From Leucothrix arctica (GTDB taxonomy: Bacteria > Pseudomonadota > Gammaproteobacteria > Thiotrichales > Thiotrichaceae): a DNA stretch of 64,000 bases. The notes below the pieces were generated by a model. That model was not told the DNA's origin. It worked only from the letters and a program-made list of their open reading frames with translations, and did not search any database. Made by a program: the position numbers and the translations under genes. Shown here in pieces: positions 1-7,999 of the stretch; position 1 is the first letter of the stretch, and each line of letters begins with the position of its first letter. The DNA is taken from the NCBI RefSeq assembly GCF_003172895.1, contig NZ_QGKL01000039.1:62001-126000 (forward strand), written 5' to 3'.

Positions 1-1400
1 CGAACCCTCACTTTGATGAGTTATATGCGATCTTAAATGGTGAGGTCGGTCTAGTTGAAGCGACCTTGCAGCACCTACTGATCAATCATTTAGAAGATGA
101 GCAGCCAGATGTTTTAGGGATCACCGTGCCTTTCCCCGGCAATATGCTGGGCGCATTACAAATGGCGCGTGCCTGTCGTGAGCACTCACCGAACACTCGC
201 ATTGTGTTAGGTGGTGGCTATGTTAATACCGAGCTGCGCAGCTTAAGAGACCCACGTATTTTTGAGTTTGTGGATTACATTATTTTGGATGATGGCGAGC
301 AGCCGCTGTTAACGCTGTTTGATCATCTTAAAAACGATACACCAACAGCAAACTTACACCGCACTTTCTTCCTAGAAAACGGACAAGTGCAGTACCAACG
401 TCAGAGTGACTTACCCGATATTCCACACGGCGAAATCGGTACGCCTGTTTACCAAGGCTTGCCATTAGAATCGTATTTGTCGCTGTGTGAAATGCTTAAC
501 CCAATGCACCGGATCTGGAGCGATGGCCGTTGGAATAAACTGACGATGGCGCATGGTTGTTATTGGACGCAGTGCAGTTTTTGCGATATCGGTTTGGATT
601 ATATTGGTCGATACGATGAAGCAGGCGCAGATATTATTGTTGAGCGCATGGAAAAGCTGATTGCTGAAACGGGTCAAACAGGTTTCCATTTTGTTGATGA
701 AGCCGCACCGCCAAAAGTTATGTTTGCGATGGCCAAAAAGATCATCGAAAAAGGCCTGACAGTCACGTGGTGGGGCAATATTCGTTTTGAAAAGACCTTT
801 ACCCCTGAGCGTTGTCAGCTGCTTGCAGACTCTGGTTGTGTAGCGATTTCAGGAGGCTTGGAAGTAGCGTCTGATCGTTTGCTCAAGTTAATGAAAAAGG
901 GAGTGACCGTCGAGCAAGTAGCGCGTGTGACCAAGGCATTTTCAGATGCAGGTATCTTGGTGCATGCTTATTTGATGTATGGATTCCCATCGCAAACCGA
1001 GCAAGAAACTGTTGAGTCATTAGAGTATGTGCGTCAGTTGATGAAGAATGAATGTATCCATTCGGCCTATTGGCATCGTTTCTCTGCAACGATTCACAGT
1101 CCTGTCGGGCAAAAACCTGAAGAATACGGCGTGACGCTATTACCGCCAGATGATGCACCGTTTGCCAATAATGATATTGAGTTTGTTGACCCTGTAAAAG
1201 CGAATCATGAGTTGATGGGGAAGGGCTTGAAGAAGGCGTTGTATAACTATATGCACAAGCTTGGTTTTGAACAACCTGTGACGTTTTGGTTTGATAAAAA
1301 ACTGGCGAAGCCAAAAACACCTGCTGACTTTATTGAGAAGGCGTTAGCTAACGTACCAAAAGAACGCAAGGTCATACCGATACAACAGAAAGCACAGTAA
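1..1400 (+). CDS. B12-binding-type radical SAM protein (5' end outside window)
   Basis: The frame is open to the left edge, so the true start lies upstream and the N-terminus is missing. The visible part begins inside a Rossmann-like cobalamin-binding type domain (a VLGITVPFP strand and a GGGYVNT loop). It continues into a radical SAM barrel whose cluster motif is GCYWTQCSFCD, spaced Cys-x4-Cys-x2-Cys (codons near 555-580) rather than the textbook Cys-x3-Cys-x2-Cys. The family generates a 5'-deoxyadenosyl radical from SAM, often for methylation or ring chemistry; the substrate here cannot be told. The C-terminus (about 60 residues) is Lys-rich. The base-off DxHxxG cobalamin motif is not in the visible part and may lie upstream, so cobalamin binding is inferred from family layout only. 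Confidence 0.85.
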   Translation, partial: NPHFDELYAILNGEVGLVEATLQHLLINHLEDEQPDVLGITVPFPGNMLGALQMARACREHSPNTRIVLGGGYVNTELRSLRDPRIFEFVDYIILDDGEQPLLTLFDHLKNDTPTANLHRTFFLENGQVQYQRQSDLPDIPHGEIGTPVYQGLPLESYLSLCEMLNPMHRIWSDGRWNKLTMAHGCYWTQCSFCDIGLDYIGRYDEAGADIIVERMEKLIAETGQTGFHFVDEAAPPKVMFAMAKKIIEKGLTVTWWGNIRFEKTFTPERCQLLADSGCVAISGGLEVASDRLLKLMKKGVTVEQVARVTKAFSDAGILVHAYLMYGFPSQTEQETVESLEYVRQLMKNECIHSAYWHRFSATIHSPVGQKPEEYGVTLLPPDDAPFANNDIEFVDPVKANHELMGKGLKKALYNYMHKLGFEQPVTFWFDKKLAKPKTPADFIEKALANVPKERKVIPIQQKAQ

Positions 1401-1422
1401 AACAGCGGTACTGGCGACTTTA

Positions 1423-1440
1423 TTCTATACTTTTATAGAA
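1423..1440. repeat. inverted repeat upstream of secreted protein gene
   Basis: Perfect 7-bp arms TTCTATA and TATAGAA separated by CTTT. It overlaps a TATACT hexamer (1426-1431), so it could be an operator-like site over a promoter. There is no T-run, so a terminator for the radical SAM gene is unlikely. Function is inference. Confidence 0.3.
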
Positions 1441-1457
1441 TATAGAAGGAGTCAAAT

Positions 1458-2090
1458 ATGAAGTTACACATTCCTCAAGTAGCCTTGCTAATTAGTCTAT
1501 TAGGCGCGAGCTTGCCCGCTCACGCTACCAGTAGCGCTTACGCTGATTTTTACATTCCTTATAAGCAGGTGCAGAGCGATTATACTTGCTTGAATCGCCA
1601 AACGATGGAGGCCGTTTTCGGTATCCCGCTGGCGAGTATTGTGAAAGGCGTTTTTGCAGAAACTAGAACCTACCACCAGTCTATGGTCGGGCCGGGTACT
1701 TACCAAAATATCAATCTGCTGGCTAATGAAACAACCGTACTAGACCCAGTACTGAACTTTGATCGCTTTAATGAGAGTGAAGTGTTTGATTACTCGTTTA
1801 CTCTCGATCTAGTAGCACTGAATACGGAAAACGGTGGTAGTGGAGCAGGACGACAAAAGACCATCGATACTGCCAAGCTAGCGATTATCGCCATAATAAA
1901 AACAGCTGAACTAACCCATAAGGAAGGCAAGTTTCGTGTGTGGATTAACTTTGAAAACTTGCCACTAGCGAATAATTTAGCCGGCTCGGTAGTGCACTCA
2001 GGTGGAACTGATTGGCCAAGTTGGCCATATACTGCATCTAGTCCTGTTTATCAGCAATATCTGAGTGAGGCGATTCACGAAGATTGTTAA
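1458..2090 (+). CDS. secreted protein of unknown function
   Basis: A 210-residue protein with a clear Sec signal peptide (about residues 1-23, ending ASLPAHA). The ATG is preceded by a strong Shine-Dalgarno AAGGAG seven bases upstream, which fixes the start. The mature protein has only two obvious cysteines, one near residue 44 and one as the very last residue (EDC-stop), which could form a disulfide in the periplasm. I recognise no family. The gene stands alone between the radical SAM gene and the hsdM gene, about 57 bp after the former. A 7-bp inverted repeat lies in the upstream gap. Confidence 0.75.
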   Translation: MKLHIPQVALLISLLGASLPAHATSSAYADFYIPYKQVQSDYTCLNRQTMEAVFGIPLASIVKGVFAETRTYHQSMVGPGTYQNINLLANETTVLDPVLNFDRFNESEVFDYSFTLDLVALNTENGGSGAGRQKTIDTAKLAIIAIIKTAELTHKEGKFRVWINFENLPLANNLAGSVVHSGGTDWPSWPYTASSPVYQQYLSEAIHEDC

Positions 2091-2185
2091 TGTTTTGATT
2101 GTGAGAGTTTTTATTTAGCCCTATTTAAAATCAGCGAAATTTGTTATTAATGAGACAAATAACTAAGCGGCTAGCAAGAGATAGA

Positions 2186-3697
2186 ATGATAAACACCTCA
2201 ATCAACCAAGACGAGATCAACAAAGCCGTCTGGAACGCCTGCGACACCTTTCGTGGCACCGTAGACCCATCGATTTATAAAGACTTCATCCTCACCATGT
2301 TGTTCCTGAAATACATATCAGACGTGCATCGTGACAAGGTCGCAGAGCTAACCGCTGAGTACGGTGACGTACCTGAGTTGATTGCGGAAATGTTAGCCAG
2401 CCAGTCATATAACATACCTAAAGGCTGCTCGTTTTGGGATGTGTATGACGCGCGTTACGAAGCAGGAAATGGCGAGCGGATTGATAAAGCACTACACGCC
2501 ATTGAAGAAGCGAACAGCAAACTCAAAGGCGTGTTTCAGGACATCAGCTTTAACACTGACAAGCTGGGTGATGAAAAGCAAAAAAACGACATACTACGTC
2601 ACCTACTAGAAGACTTTGGAAAGGACACGCTAAACCTTGCCCCAAGTCGTGTTGGCACGCTAGATGTCATTGGGAATGCGTATGAATACCTGATTAAACA
2701 CTTTGCGTCGAGCAGCGGAAAGTCAGCGGGTGAGTTCTACACCCCGCCTGAAGTCTCTGATTTATTATCGATTATCCTTGAGCCGCAAGAAGGCGACACC
2801 ATTTGTGACCCTGCCTGTGGTTCGGGTTCGCTGTTGATGAAGTGTGGTAAGCAGATACAGAAAAACTTCAACGGCTCAAAGAAATACGCGCTCTATGGTC
2901 AAGAAGCGATTGGCTCGACATGGTCGTTGGCAAAAATGAATATGTTTTTGCACGGTGAAGATAATCACCGTATCGAATGGGGCGACACCATCCGCAACCC
3001 TAAGCTGCAAGACAGTACGGGCGGCTTGATGCACTTCGACGTAGTGACTGCTAACCCGCCATTTAGTTTGGATAAATGGGGACACGAAGACGCTGCCGAT
3101 GATGTATATGGCCGCTTCCGTCGTGGAGTACCGCCTAAAACCAAAGGCGACTACGCGTTTATCTCGCACATGATTGAAACCCTCAAGCCAAACACTGGGC
3201 GTATGGGTGTAGTTGTACCGCATGGCGTGTTATTTCGTGCCTCTAGTGAAGGCAAAATTCGTCAGCAATTGATTGATGAAAACCTGCTGGATACGGTAAT
3301 TGGCTTACCTGAAAAACTGTTTTTTGGAACGGGTATACCTGCTGCGATATTACTTTTTAAAAAGAACAAAACTGATGACAAAGTGCTGTTTATTGATGCT
3401 TCTCGTGAGTTTAAGTCTGGCAAGAACCAAAACCTGCTGACCGCTGAAAATATCCAGAAAATTGTTGATACCTACCATGACCGTGAGAGCGTTGATAAAT
3501 ACGCTTATCTTGCCAATGTGGCGGAGATTCAAGAGAACGATTACAACCTCAATATTCCGCGCTATGTGGATACCTTTGAAGAAGAAGCTGAGATTGATTT
3601 GATGGCGGTGCGCAGTGAGCGATTGGCTTTGGAAGCTGAGTTGTCAAAGTTGGAAACGGAGATGAAGGGGTATTTGAAGGAGTTGGGTTATGAGTGA
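2186..3697 (+). CDS. hsdM: type I restriction-modification system DNA methyltransferase subunit HsdM
   Basis: N6-adenine methyltransferase subunit of a type I restriction enzyme; with HsdS it methylates the recognition site and with HsdR it forms the nuclease. From the ATG at 2186 (MINTSINQDE) the protein is 503 residues. It has the N-terminal helical HsdM domain (about 5-150), GEFYTP (182-187), SAM motif I DPACGSGSLL (208-217) and the catalytic NPPF (290-293). In-frame TTG (2141) and ATG (2150) codons lie upstream, but only the 2186 start gives the usual HsdM N-terminus. The 3' end overlaps the next gene by 8 bp, indicating translational coupling. The methylase core is intact, so modification activity is expected. 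Confidence 0.95.
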   Translation: MINTSINQDEINKAVWNACDTFRGTVDPSIYKDFILTMLFLKYISDVHRDKVAELTAEYGDVPELIAEMLASQSYNIPKGCSFWDVYDARYEAGNGERIDKALHAIEEANSKLKGVFQDISFNTDKLGDEKQKNDILRHLLEDFGKDTLNLAPSRVGTLDVIGNAYEYLIKHFASSSGKSAGEFYTPPEVSDLLSIILEPQEGDTICDPACGSGSLLMKCGKQIQKNFNGSKKYALYGQEAIGSTWSLAKMNMFLHGEDNHRIEWGDTIRNPKLQDSTGGLMHFDVVTANPPFSLDKWGHEDAADDVYGRFRRGVPPKTKGDYAFISHMIETLKPNTGRMGVVVPHGVLFRASSEGKIRQQLIDENLLDTVIGLPEKLFFGTGIPAAILLFKKNKTDDKVLFIDASREFKSGKNQNLLTAENIQKIVDTYHDRESVDKYAYLANVAEIQENDYNLNIPRYVDTFEEEAEIDLMAVRSERLALEAELSKLETEMKGYLKELGYE

Positions 3698-4538
3698 TGA
3701 ATTAACAGCAGGACAACGCTTCTTTGAGCAGTTGAAACAGACAGCTGATGATGGTGCAGAGTTTTGGTATGCACGTGCTTTATCAAAAGTTTTGGGCTAT
3801 GCAGAATTTCGTAATTTCTTACCTGTTATTGAAAAAGCAAAGCAGGCTTGTCAAAACAGTAACCATGAAGTAAATGACCATCTCGTGGAGGTGCACGAGA
3901 TGGTCAAGATTGGCTCAGGTGCAGGCCGAAAAATGAGTAGTTTTGCGCTGTCTCGATACGCTTGCTATCTGGTTGTTCAAAATGCTGATCCATCAAAACC
4001 AATTATTGCTGCTGCGCAAACTTATTTCGCTGTACAAACTCGTAGGCAAGAATTACAGGACAACGAGCAATTTGGTCAATTACAAGAAGACGAGAAACGC
4101 TTGTTTTTGCGAAATGAATTGAAAAAGCATAATAAGCAACTGGTCGATGCTGCTGCTAATGCTGGAGTTGAAGGGAATATAGACTTTGCGATATTTCAAA
4201 ACCACGGCTACAAAGGTCTATACGGTGGTTTGGATGCTAGGGGTATCCACAAGCGCAAAGGTTTGAAAAAATCCCATAAAATTTTGGATCATATGGGTAG
4301 TACCGAATTAGCTGCTAATTTATTCCGTGCTACGCAAACTGAAGAAAAACTGAAGCGCGATAACGTACAAGGTAAGAGACAGGCGAATGAAACTCATCAC
4401 GAGGTTGGCCTAACTGTGCGACAAACAATTGAGTCGTTAGGTGGAACAATGCCGGAAAACTTGCCCGTACCAGATGATAGCGTAAATCAGTTGGAACGAA
4501 AGCAGGCTAAAATCGCTAGCAAGAAAGGGAAGGGTTAG
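3690..4538 (+). CDS. dinD: DinD-like DNA-damage-inducible protein
   Basis: The 282-residue protein closely matches the layout of DinD (about 274 residues in E. coli): an N-terminal BRO/antirepressor-like domain (FWYARALSKVLGYAEFRNF near the start), a central GSGAGRKMSSFALSRYACYL segment, and a helical, charged C-terminal half. In E. coli DinD is SOS-induced and inhibits RecA-mediated strand exchange; that role is known for the family, not shown here. It overlaps hsdM by 8 bp and ends one base before hsdS, so it is translated as part of the restriction operon. I see no obvious LexA box immediately upstream, as expected for an internal operon gene. Confidence 0.85.
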   Translation: MSDELTAGQRFFEQLKQTADDGAEFWYARALSKVLGYAEFRNFLPVIEKAKQACQNSNHEVNDHLVEVHEMVKIGSGAGRKMSSFALSRYACYLVVQNADPSKPIIAAAQTYFAVQTRRQELQDNEQFGQLQEDEKRLFLRNELKKHNKQLVDAAANAGVEGNIDFAIFQNHGYKGLYGGLDARGIHKRKGLKKSHKILDHMGSTELAANLFRATQTEEKLKRDNVQGKRQANETHHEVGLTVRQTIESLGGTMPENLPVPDDSVNQLERKQAKIASKKGKG

Positions 4539-4539
4539 C

Positions 4540-5781
4540 ATGAATAATCTTGACCTAATCCAAGCAAGAGTTTCGGAAGTTCCTGAAGGGTGGGTGCTGT
4601 CAAAAGTAGCCGGTGCGCTTAATATTAGGAATAACTTTCGTAAGCCAATTAGTCAGGAGGTTCGAAGTCATATACAAGGTGATTATCCTTACTATGGGCC
4701 GACTAAGATTCAGGACTATATCTCCGAGTACGAGCAGGATGGTACTTATGCGTTAATTGGAGAAGATGGTGATCACTTCCTAAAGTTTTCAACTATGTCA
4801 CAGACACAGTTTATTTCTGGGAAGTGCACTGTTAATAATCATGCGCATATTATAGAAAGTTCTGACACTTGTGACTCTAAGTGGTTTTACAATTATTTCA
4901 AACATCGCGATATTACAAACTTTTTGTCGAGACAAGGAGCAGGACGTTTCAAGCTAAATAAAGCGACGCTTGAAAGACTGCCTATTCTCGTCCCACCACT
5001 CCCAGAACAACGCAAAATCGCCAAAATCCTCTCAACATGGGATAAGGCCATCGCCACCACTGAAAAGCTAATTGCCACCAGTAAACAGCAGAAAAAAGCG
5101 CTGATGCAGCAACTTTTGACGGGTAAAAAGCGTTTGGTGAATCCTGAAACGGGTCGGGTATTTGAGGGGAAGTGGGAAGAGGTGGAATTGGGCGAGGTTT
5201 CCTCGATATATGATGGTACTCACTCAACTCCTAAGTACGTTGAACAAGGAGTTCCTTTTTATAGTGTTGAGCATCTGACACGAGGTGATTTTTCCAAAAC
5301 CAAGTTTATTTCCGAGGAAGTATTCGCGAAAGAAAATAAAAGAGTAAAGTTGGAATGTGGTGATATTTTGATGACCCGAATAGGCGATATAGGTACCGCG
5401 AAGTGCCTTGACTGGGATGTACGAGCTTCATTCTATGTCAGCTTAGCGTTGATAAAAGCTAACCGCGAAAAGTTTGATTCTCAGTACATGGGGTATTACA
5501 TCAATAGTCATGAATTTCATAGAGAGTTGTACAAAAGGACGATCCATGTTGCTTTTCCTAAAAAAATTAACTTAGGAGAGATCAATAAATGTAGGGTGTT
5601 ATTTCCATCAACTCAGGAACAACAAAAAATCGCCCAAGTCCTAACCGCAGCAGACAAAGAAGTCGAACAGCTACAATTCAAGCTAGGCTATTTCAAACAA
5701 GAAAAAAAGGCGCTGATGCAGCAGTTATTAACGGGTAAGCGTCGGGTGAAAGTGGATACTGAGGCAGGTGCAGTCTTATGA
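4540..5781 (+). CDS. hsdS: type I restriction-modification system specificity subunit HsdS
   Basis: DNA-recognition subunit that sets the target sequence for HsdM and HsdR. The 413-residue protein has two halves, each a variable target-recognition domain followed by a conserved coiled-coil spacer. The first spacer runs from LPILVPPLPEQRKIAKIL to MQQLLTGKKRL (about residues 147-201), the second from FPSTQEQQKIAQVL to MQQLLTGKRRV (about 350-405). Both recognition domains look complete, so a bipartite target is expected. The gene starts one base after dinD ends. Its end reaches past the first possible upstream start codons of the macrodomain gene but not its likely ATG. The repeated spacers are also similar at DNA level, which can allow domain swapping. 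Confidence 0.93.
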   Translation: MNNLDLIQARVSEVPEGWVLSKVAGALNIRNNFRKPISQEVRSHIQGDYPYYGPTKIQDYISEYEQDGTYALIGEDGDHFLKFSTMSQTQFISGKCTVNNHAHIIESSDTCDSKWFYNYFKHRDITNFLSRQGAGRFKLNKATLERLPILVPPLPEQRKIAKILSTWDKAIATTEKLIATSKQQKKALMQQLLTGKKRLVNPETGRVFEGKWEEVELGEVSSIYDGTHSTPKYVEQGVPFYSVEHLTRGDFSKTKFISEEVFAKENKRVKLECGDILMTRIGDIGTAKCLDWDVRASFYVSLALIKANREKFDSQYMGYYINSHEFHRELYKRTIHVAFPKKINLGEINKCRVLFPSTQEQQKIAQVLTAADKEVEQLQFKLGYFKQEKKALMQQLLTGKRRVKVDTEAGAVL

Positions 5782-5824
5782 GCGCACGTTCTGTCCCAGT
5801 CAAAGTGTCTATCAGGGTGCCATT

Positions 5825-6277
5825 ATGATTACCTATCAAACAGGTAACATTTTGCACGATCAAGCAGATGCGATTATCAATACGGTGAATACGGTGGGTG
5901 TAATGGGCAAAGGCTTGGCGCTGCAATTTAAGAAAGCCTTTCCTGATAACTTTAAAGTATACAAAAAAGCTTGTGATGATCAGGTGCTTGAGACAGGTTC
6001 TGTCTTAGTCGTTTCGCTTAACTCAGTGAGCGCGCCGTTTTATATCTTCAACTTTCCAACCAAAGCGCACTGGCGTGGTAATTCTAAGCTTGAATATATT
6101 GAGCAGGGGCTTGATAGTCTTAAAGCTGAAGTGAGTCGCCTTGGTTTGAAATCGGTGGCAATACCTGCTTTAGGGAGTGGTTTAGGTGGGCTAGATTGGC
6201 TGCAAGTGGATAAACTAATACAGCAATCATTGGCTGAATTGCCAGAGATCGAATGGCGCGTTTATCCTCCACAGTAA
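5825..6277 (+). CDS. macrodomain protein resembling the DarG antitoxin domain
   Basis: A compact 150-residue protein that is almost entirely one macrodomain (ADP-ribose-binding/hydrolase fold). The ATG at 5825 is preceded by an AGGG about ten bases upstream and gives the canonical start MITYQTGNIL. The ADP-ribose-binding signature AIINTVNTVGVMGKGLA and the later loop PALGSGLGGLDW are both present. These match the DarG-like branch, in which the macrodomain removes ADP-ribose from DNA bases modified by the toxin DarT. Here the C-terminal DarG domain is absent and no DarT gene lies beside it, so the substrate is open. The gene begins 43 bp after hsdS and is probably cotranscribed with it. Confidence 0.85.
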   Translation: MITYQTGNILHDQADAIINTVNTVGVMGKGLALQFKKAFPDNFKVYKKACDDQVLETGSVLVVSLNSVSAPFYIFNFPTKAHWRGNSKLEYIEQGLDSLKAEVSRLGLKSVAIPALGSGLGGLDWLQVDKLIQQSLAELPEIEWRVYPPQ

Positions 6278-6346
6278 GCATAAAACTAATATATTGTTGT
6301 TATTGTAGTGCGTATATATAGCTGGTTTTACCTATATTTTTGATAC

Positions 6347-6352
6347 TATAAT
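6347..6352 (+). promoter_or_regulatory. perfect -10 box for leaderless hipA
   Basis: A consensus TATAAT ends six bases before the hipA ATG (6359), so transcription would start at or next to the A of the start codon. No Shine-Dalgarno sequence precedes that ATG. The -35 region is weak (TGGTTT near 6323 at 18-bp spacing). Both facts fit a leaderless transcript; this is inference from sequence. Confidence 0.5.
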
Positions 6353-6358
6353 GCCATA

Positions 6359-7666
6359 ATGGACAATCAATGCTTCTTACAGCTTTACCTAAACTACTCA
6401 TGGCAAGATGTCGCGAGCTTTAGTTTGTTCGATCCACCGTCGCGTGGTTGGCAAGCTAAAAACTATATCGCCTATACAACTAGTCATGCTATTAATCACC
6501 TAGAAAAGCGGGATGCACACGCGATTGCGTGGAACCTTCCTGTGACTTTAGACGCAACACAGTCAGAGCAATGGCCGGGTTTTGTGATGGATTTATTGCC
6601 GCAAGGATATGGCAGGCAGGAGCTATTGAGACAGTTGGCGCTATCGCCTAATGCTGGGCAAGGTGCGGATTGGTCGCTTCTGTTAGCGGGTGCAAGCAAC
6701 CCTATCGGTAATTGCAGAATTCGTGAAGCGCATGAGTGGTTGCAGTCTAAACGAACCAGCGAGCCTCAAGGTTTTACTCAGGAGGCTATTGCCACGCGAG
6801 GGGAGAGTTTTACAGAACACCTCGCGCAACACGGTTTATTCATCGCAGGTTCGTCTGGTGTACAGGGTGAGTGGCCAAAGCTGCTACTGACTCAGGATGC
6901 CAGTGGTTTGTTTTATCTGGACCATCAATTACCCGATGAGCAAGCGGTCGCACATTGGTTGGTCAAGTTTTCTCGCGGTGACCATCCTGTATTAAACAAC
7001 ATACTTAAGCTGGAATCTGTCTGGATGGAACTCGCCCAAATTTTGGGATTGCATGTGCATGAGTCTCTGATGCTAGATCAGCGCGCGCTGTTTATTAAGC
7101 GTTTTGACCGCGAATGCATCGCATCAGAAAAGTCGATAGTTGCTCGATATGCTCAAGAAAGTTTGTATTCATTGTGTGAACGCAGTGGCTTTGGTGCAAG
7201 ACTTTCACACAATGAAGTCTGTGAAAAGCTGGCTGTGGCCTGTACCGAACCACTAGAAACGATCATTGAATATTTAAAGCGTGATATTGCTAACGTTGCA
7301 TTAGGTAACACAGACAACCATGGTCGAAATACGGCTATTACGCGTAAAGAAGATGGTTGGGTTGGGCTGACGCCGTTATTCGACTTCGCTCCAATGGTGT
7401 TGCACTCTGACGGAATCGCCAGAACAACGCGTTGGGATGCGGATGATTTAGGTTTACCGAATTGGCAGTCTGTGGTTGCACAGGTCACAGAGGTAACAGG
7501 GTTGAGCGCTGTTCCTATCGTTCAGGCGCTACAGTCAATGGCTGAGCCAATGAGTCAGCTACCGAGTGAGATGAAACGCTTGTCTGTCGACGATGAGATT
7601 ATTACGCGCTTTCGTCAGCGGTGTGAAAGTATTGCCAACCAGCTTGAGGCACTCACGCATGGATAA
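6359..7666 (+). CDS. hipA: HipA-like serine/threonine kinase toxin
   Basis: A 435-residue HipA-family protein kinase. Visible kinase features in order: an ATP/P-loop region around residues 165-177 (SSGVQGEWPKLLL), a lysine in LVKFSRG (K203), FIKRFDR (245-251), the catalytic loop NTDNHGRN (317-324) and a metal-binding FDFAPM (341-346). The active site looks complete. In E. coli HipA phosphorylates glutamyl-tRNA synthetase and causes persistence; the target here is unknown. The N-terminal domain (about 1-110) is the usual HipA N-lobe extension. The gene precedes its HTH partner and overlaps it by 8 bp, opposite to the classic hipB-hipA order. It lies inside the type I restriction block. Confidence 0.88.
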   Translation: MDNQCFLQLYLNYSWQDVASFSLFDPPSRGWQAKNYIAYTTSHAINHLEKRDAHAIAWNLPVTLDATQSEQWPGFVMDLLPQGYGRQELLRQLALSPNAGQGADWSLLLAGASNPIGNCRIREAHEWLQSKRTSEPQGFTQEAIATRGESFTEHLAQHGLFIAGSSGVQGEWPKLLLTQDASGLFYLDHQLPDEQAVAHWLVKFSRGDHPVLNNILKLESVWMELAQILGLHVHESLMLDQRALFIKRFDRECIASEKSIVARYAQESLYSLCERSGFGARLSHNEVCEKLAVACTEPLETIIEYLKRDIANVALGNTDNHGRNTAITRKEDGWVGLTPLFDFAPMVLHSDGIARTTRWDADDLGLPNWQSVVAQVTEVTGLSAVPIVQALQSMAEPMSQLPSEMKRLSVDDEIITRFRQRCESIANQLEALTHG

Positions 7667-7946
7667 ACGTTATAACACCTTGTCGCCTCTCGAAGAGATT
7701 GAAATGCGTAAGGCATTGCTGGATGAGATTCGTGAGCAGCCGGGCATGTCGTTAATGACAGCTTTGCGAACCTTGCGAACACGGACACGTTTGACGGTTG
7801 CCGAATACTCGAAAATGACAGGTGTGGCGGAGCGTACGATTCAAAATATTGAAGCGGGTCGAAGCTGTCCTACGATAAAGACAGCAGACAAGCTACTAAA
7901 GCCTTTTGGGTTAGTTATGGGTGTTTGCTCTACAAAAAATCATTAA
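7659..7946 (+). CDS. hipB: HipB-like HTH antitoxin/repressor
   Basis: A 95-residue protein with a Cro/C1-type helix-turn-helix in its second half (SLMTALRTLRTRTRLTVAEY, then TGVAERTIQNIEAGRSCPTI). The start at 7659 (MDKRYNTL) has a GAGG about ten bases upstream and overlaps the hipA stop by 8 bp, so translation is coupled. Family knowledge says HipB binds HipA and represses the operon. The N-terminal 30 residues precede the HTH, whereas classic HipB has its extra tail at the C-terminus. Residues after about 88 form only a short tail. Confidence 0.85.
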   Translation: MDKRYNTLSPLEEIEMRKALLDEIREQPGMSLMTALRTLRTRTRLTVAEYSKMTGVAERTIQNIEAGRSCPTIKTADKLLKPFGLVMGVCSTKNH

Positions 7947-7999
7947 TCGTTTATTATGTCAGCACTGTATGTGAACCGTTAAATTAGATAGGTGCTGCT

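Noticed and set aside
5768-5824. Upstream extension of the macrodomain gene overlapping hsdS
   Set aside because: The extra residues are not part of the macrodomain, and the ATG at 5825 has a Shine-Dalgarno and the family start.
5825-6277. Complete DarTG toxin-antitoxin system
   Set aside because: No DarT-like gene is adjacent and the DarG C-terminal domain is missing.
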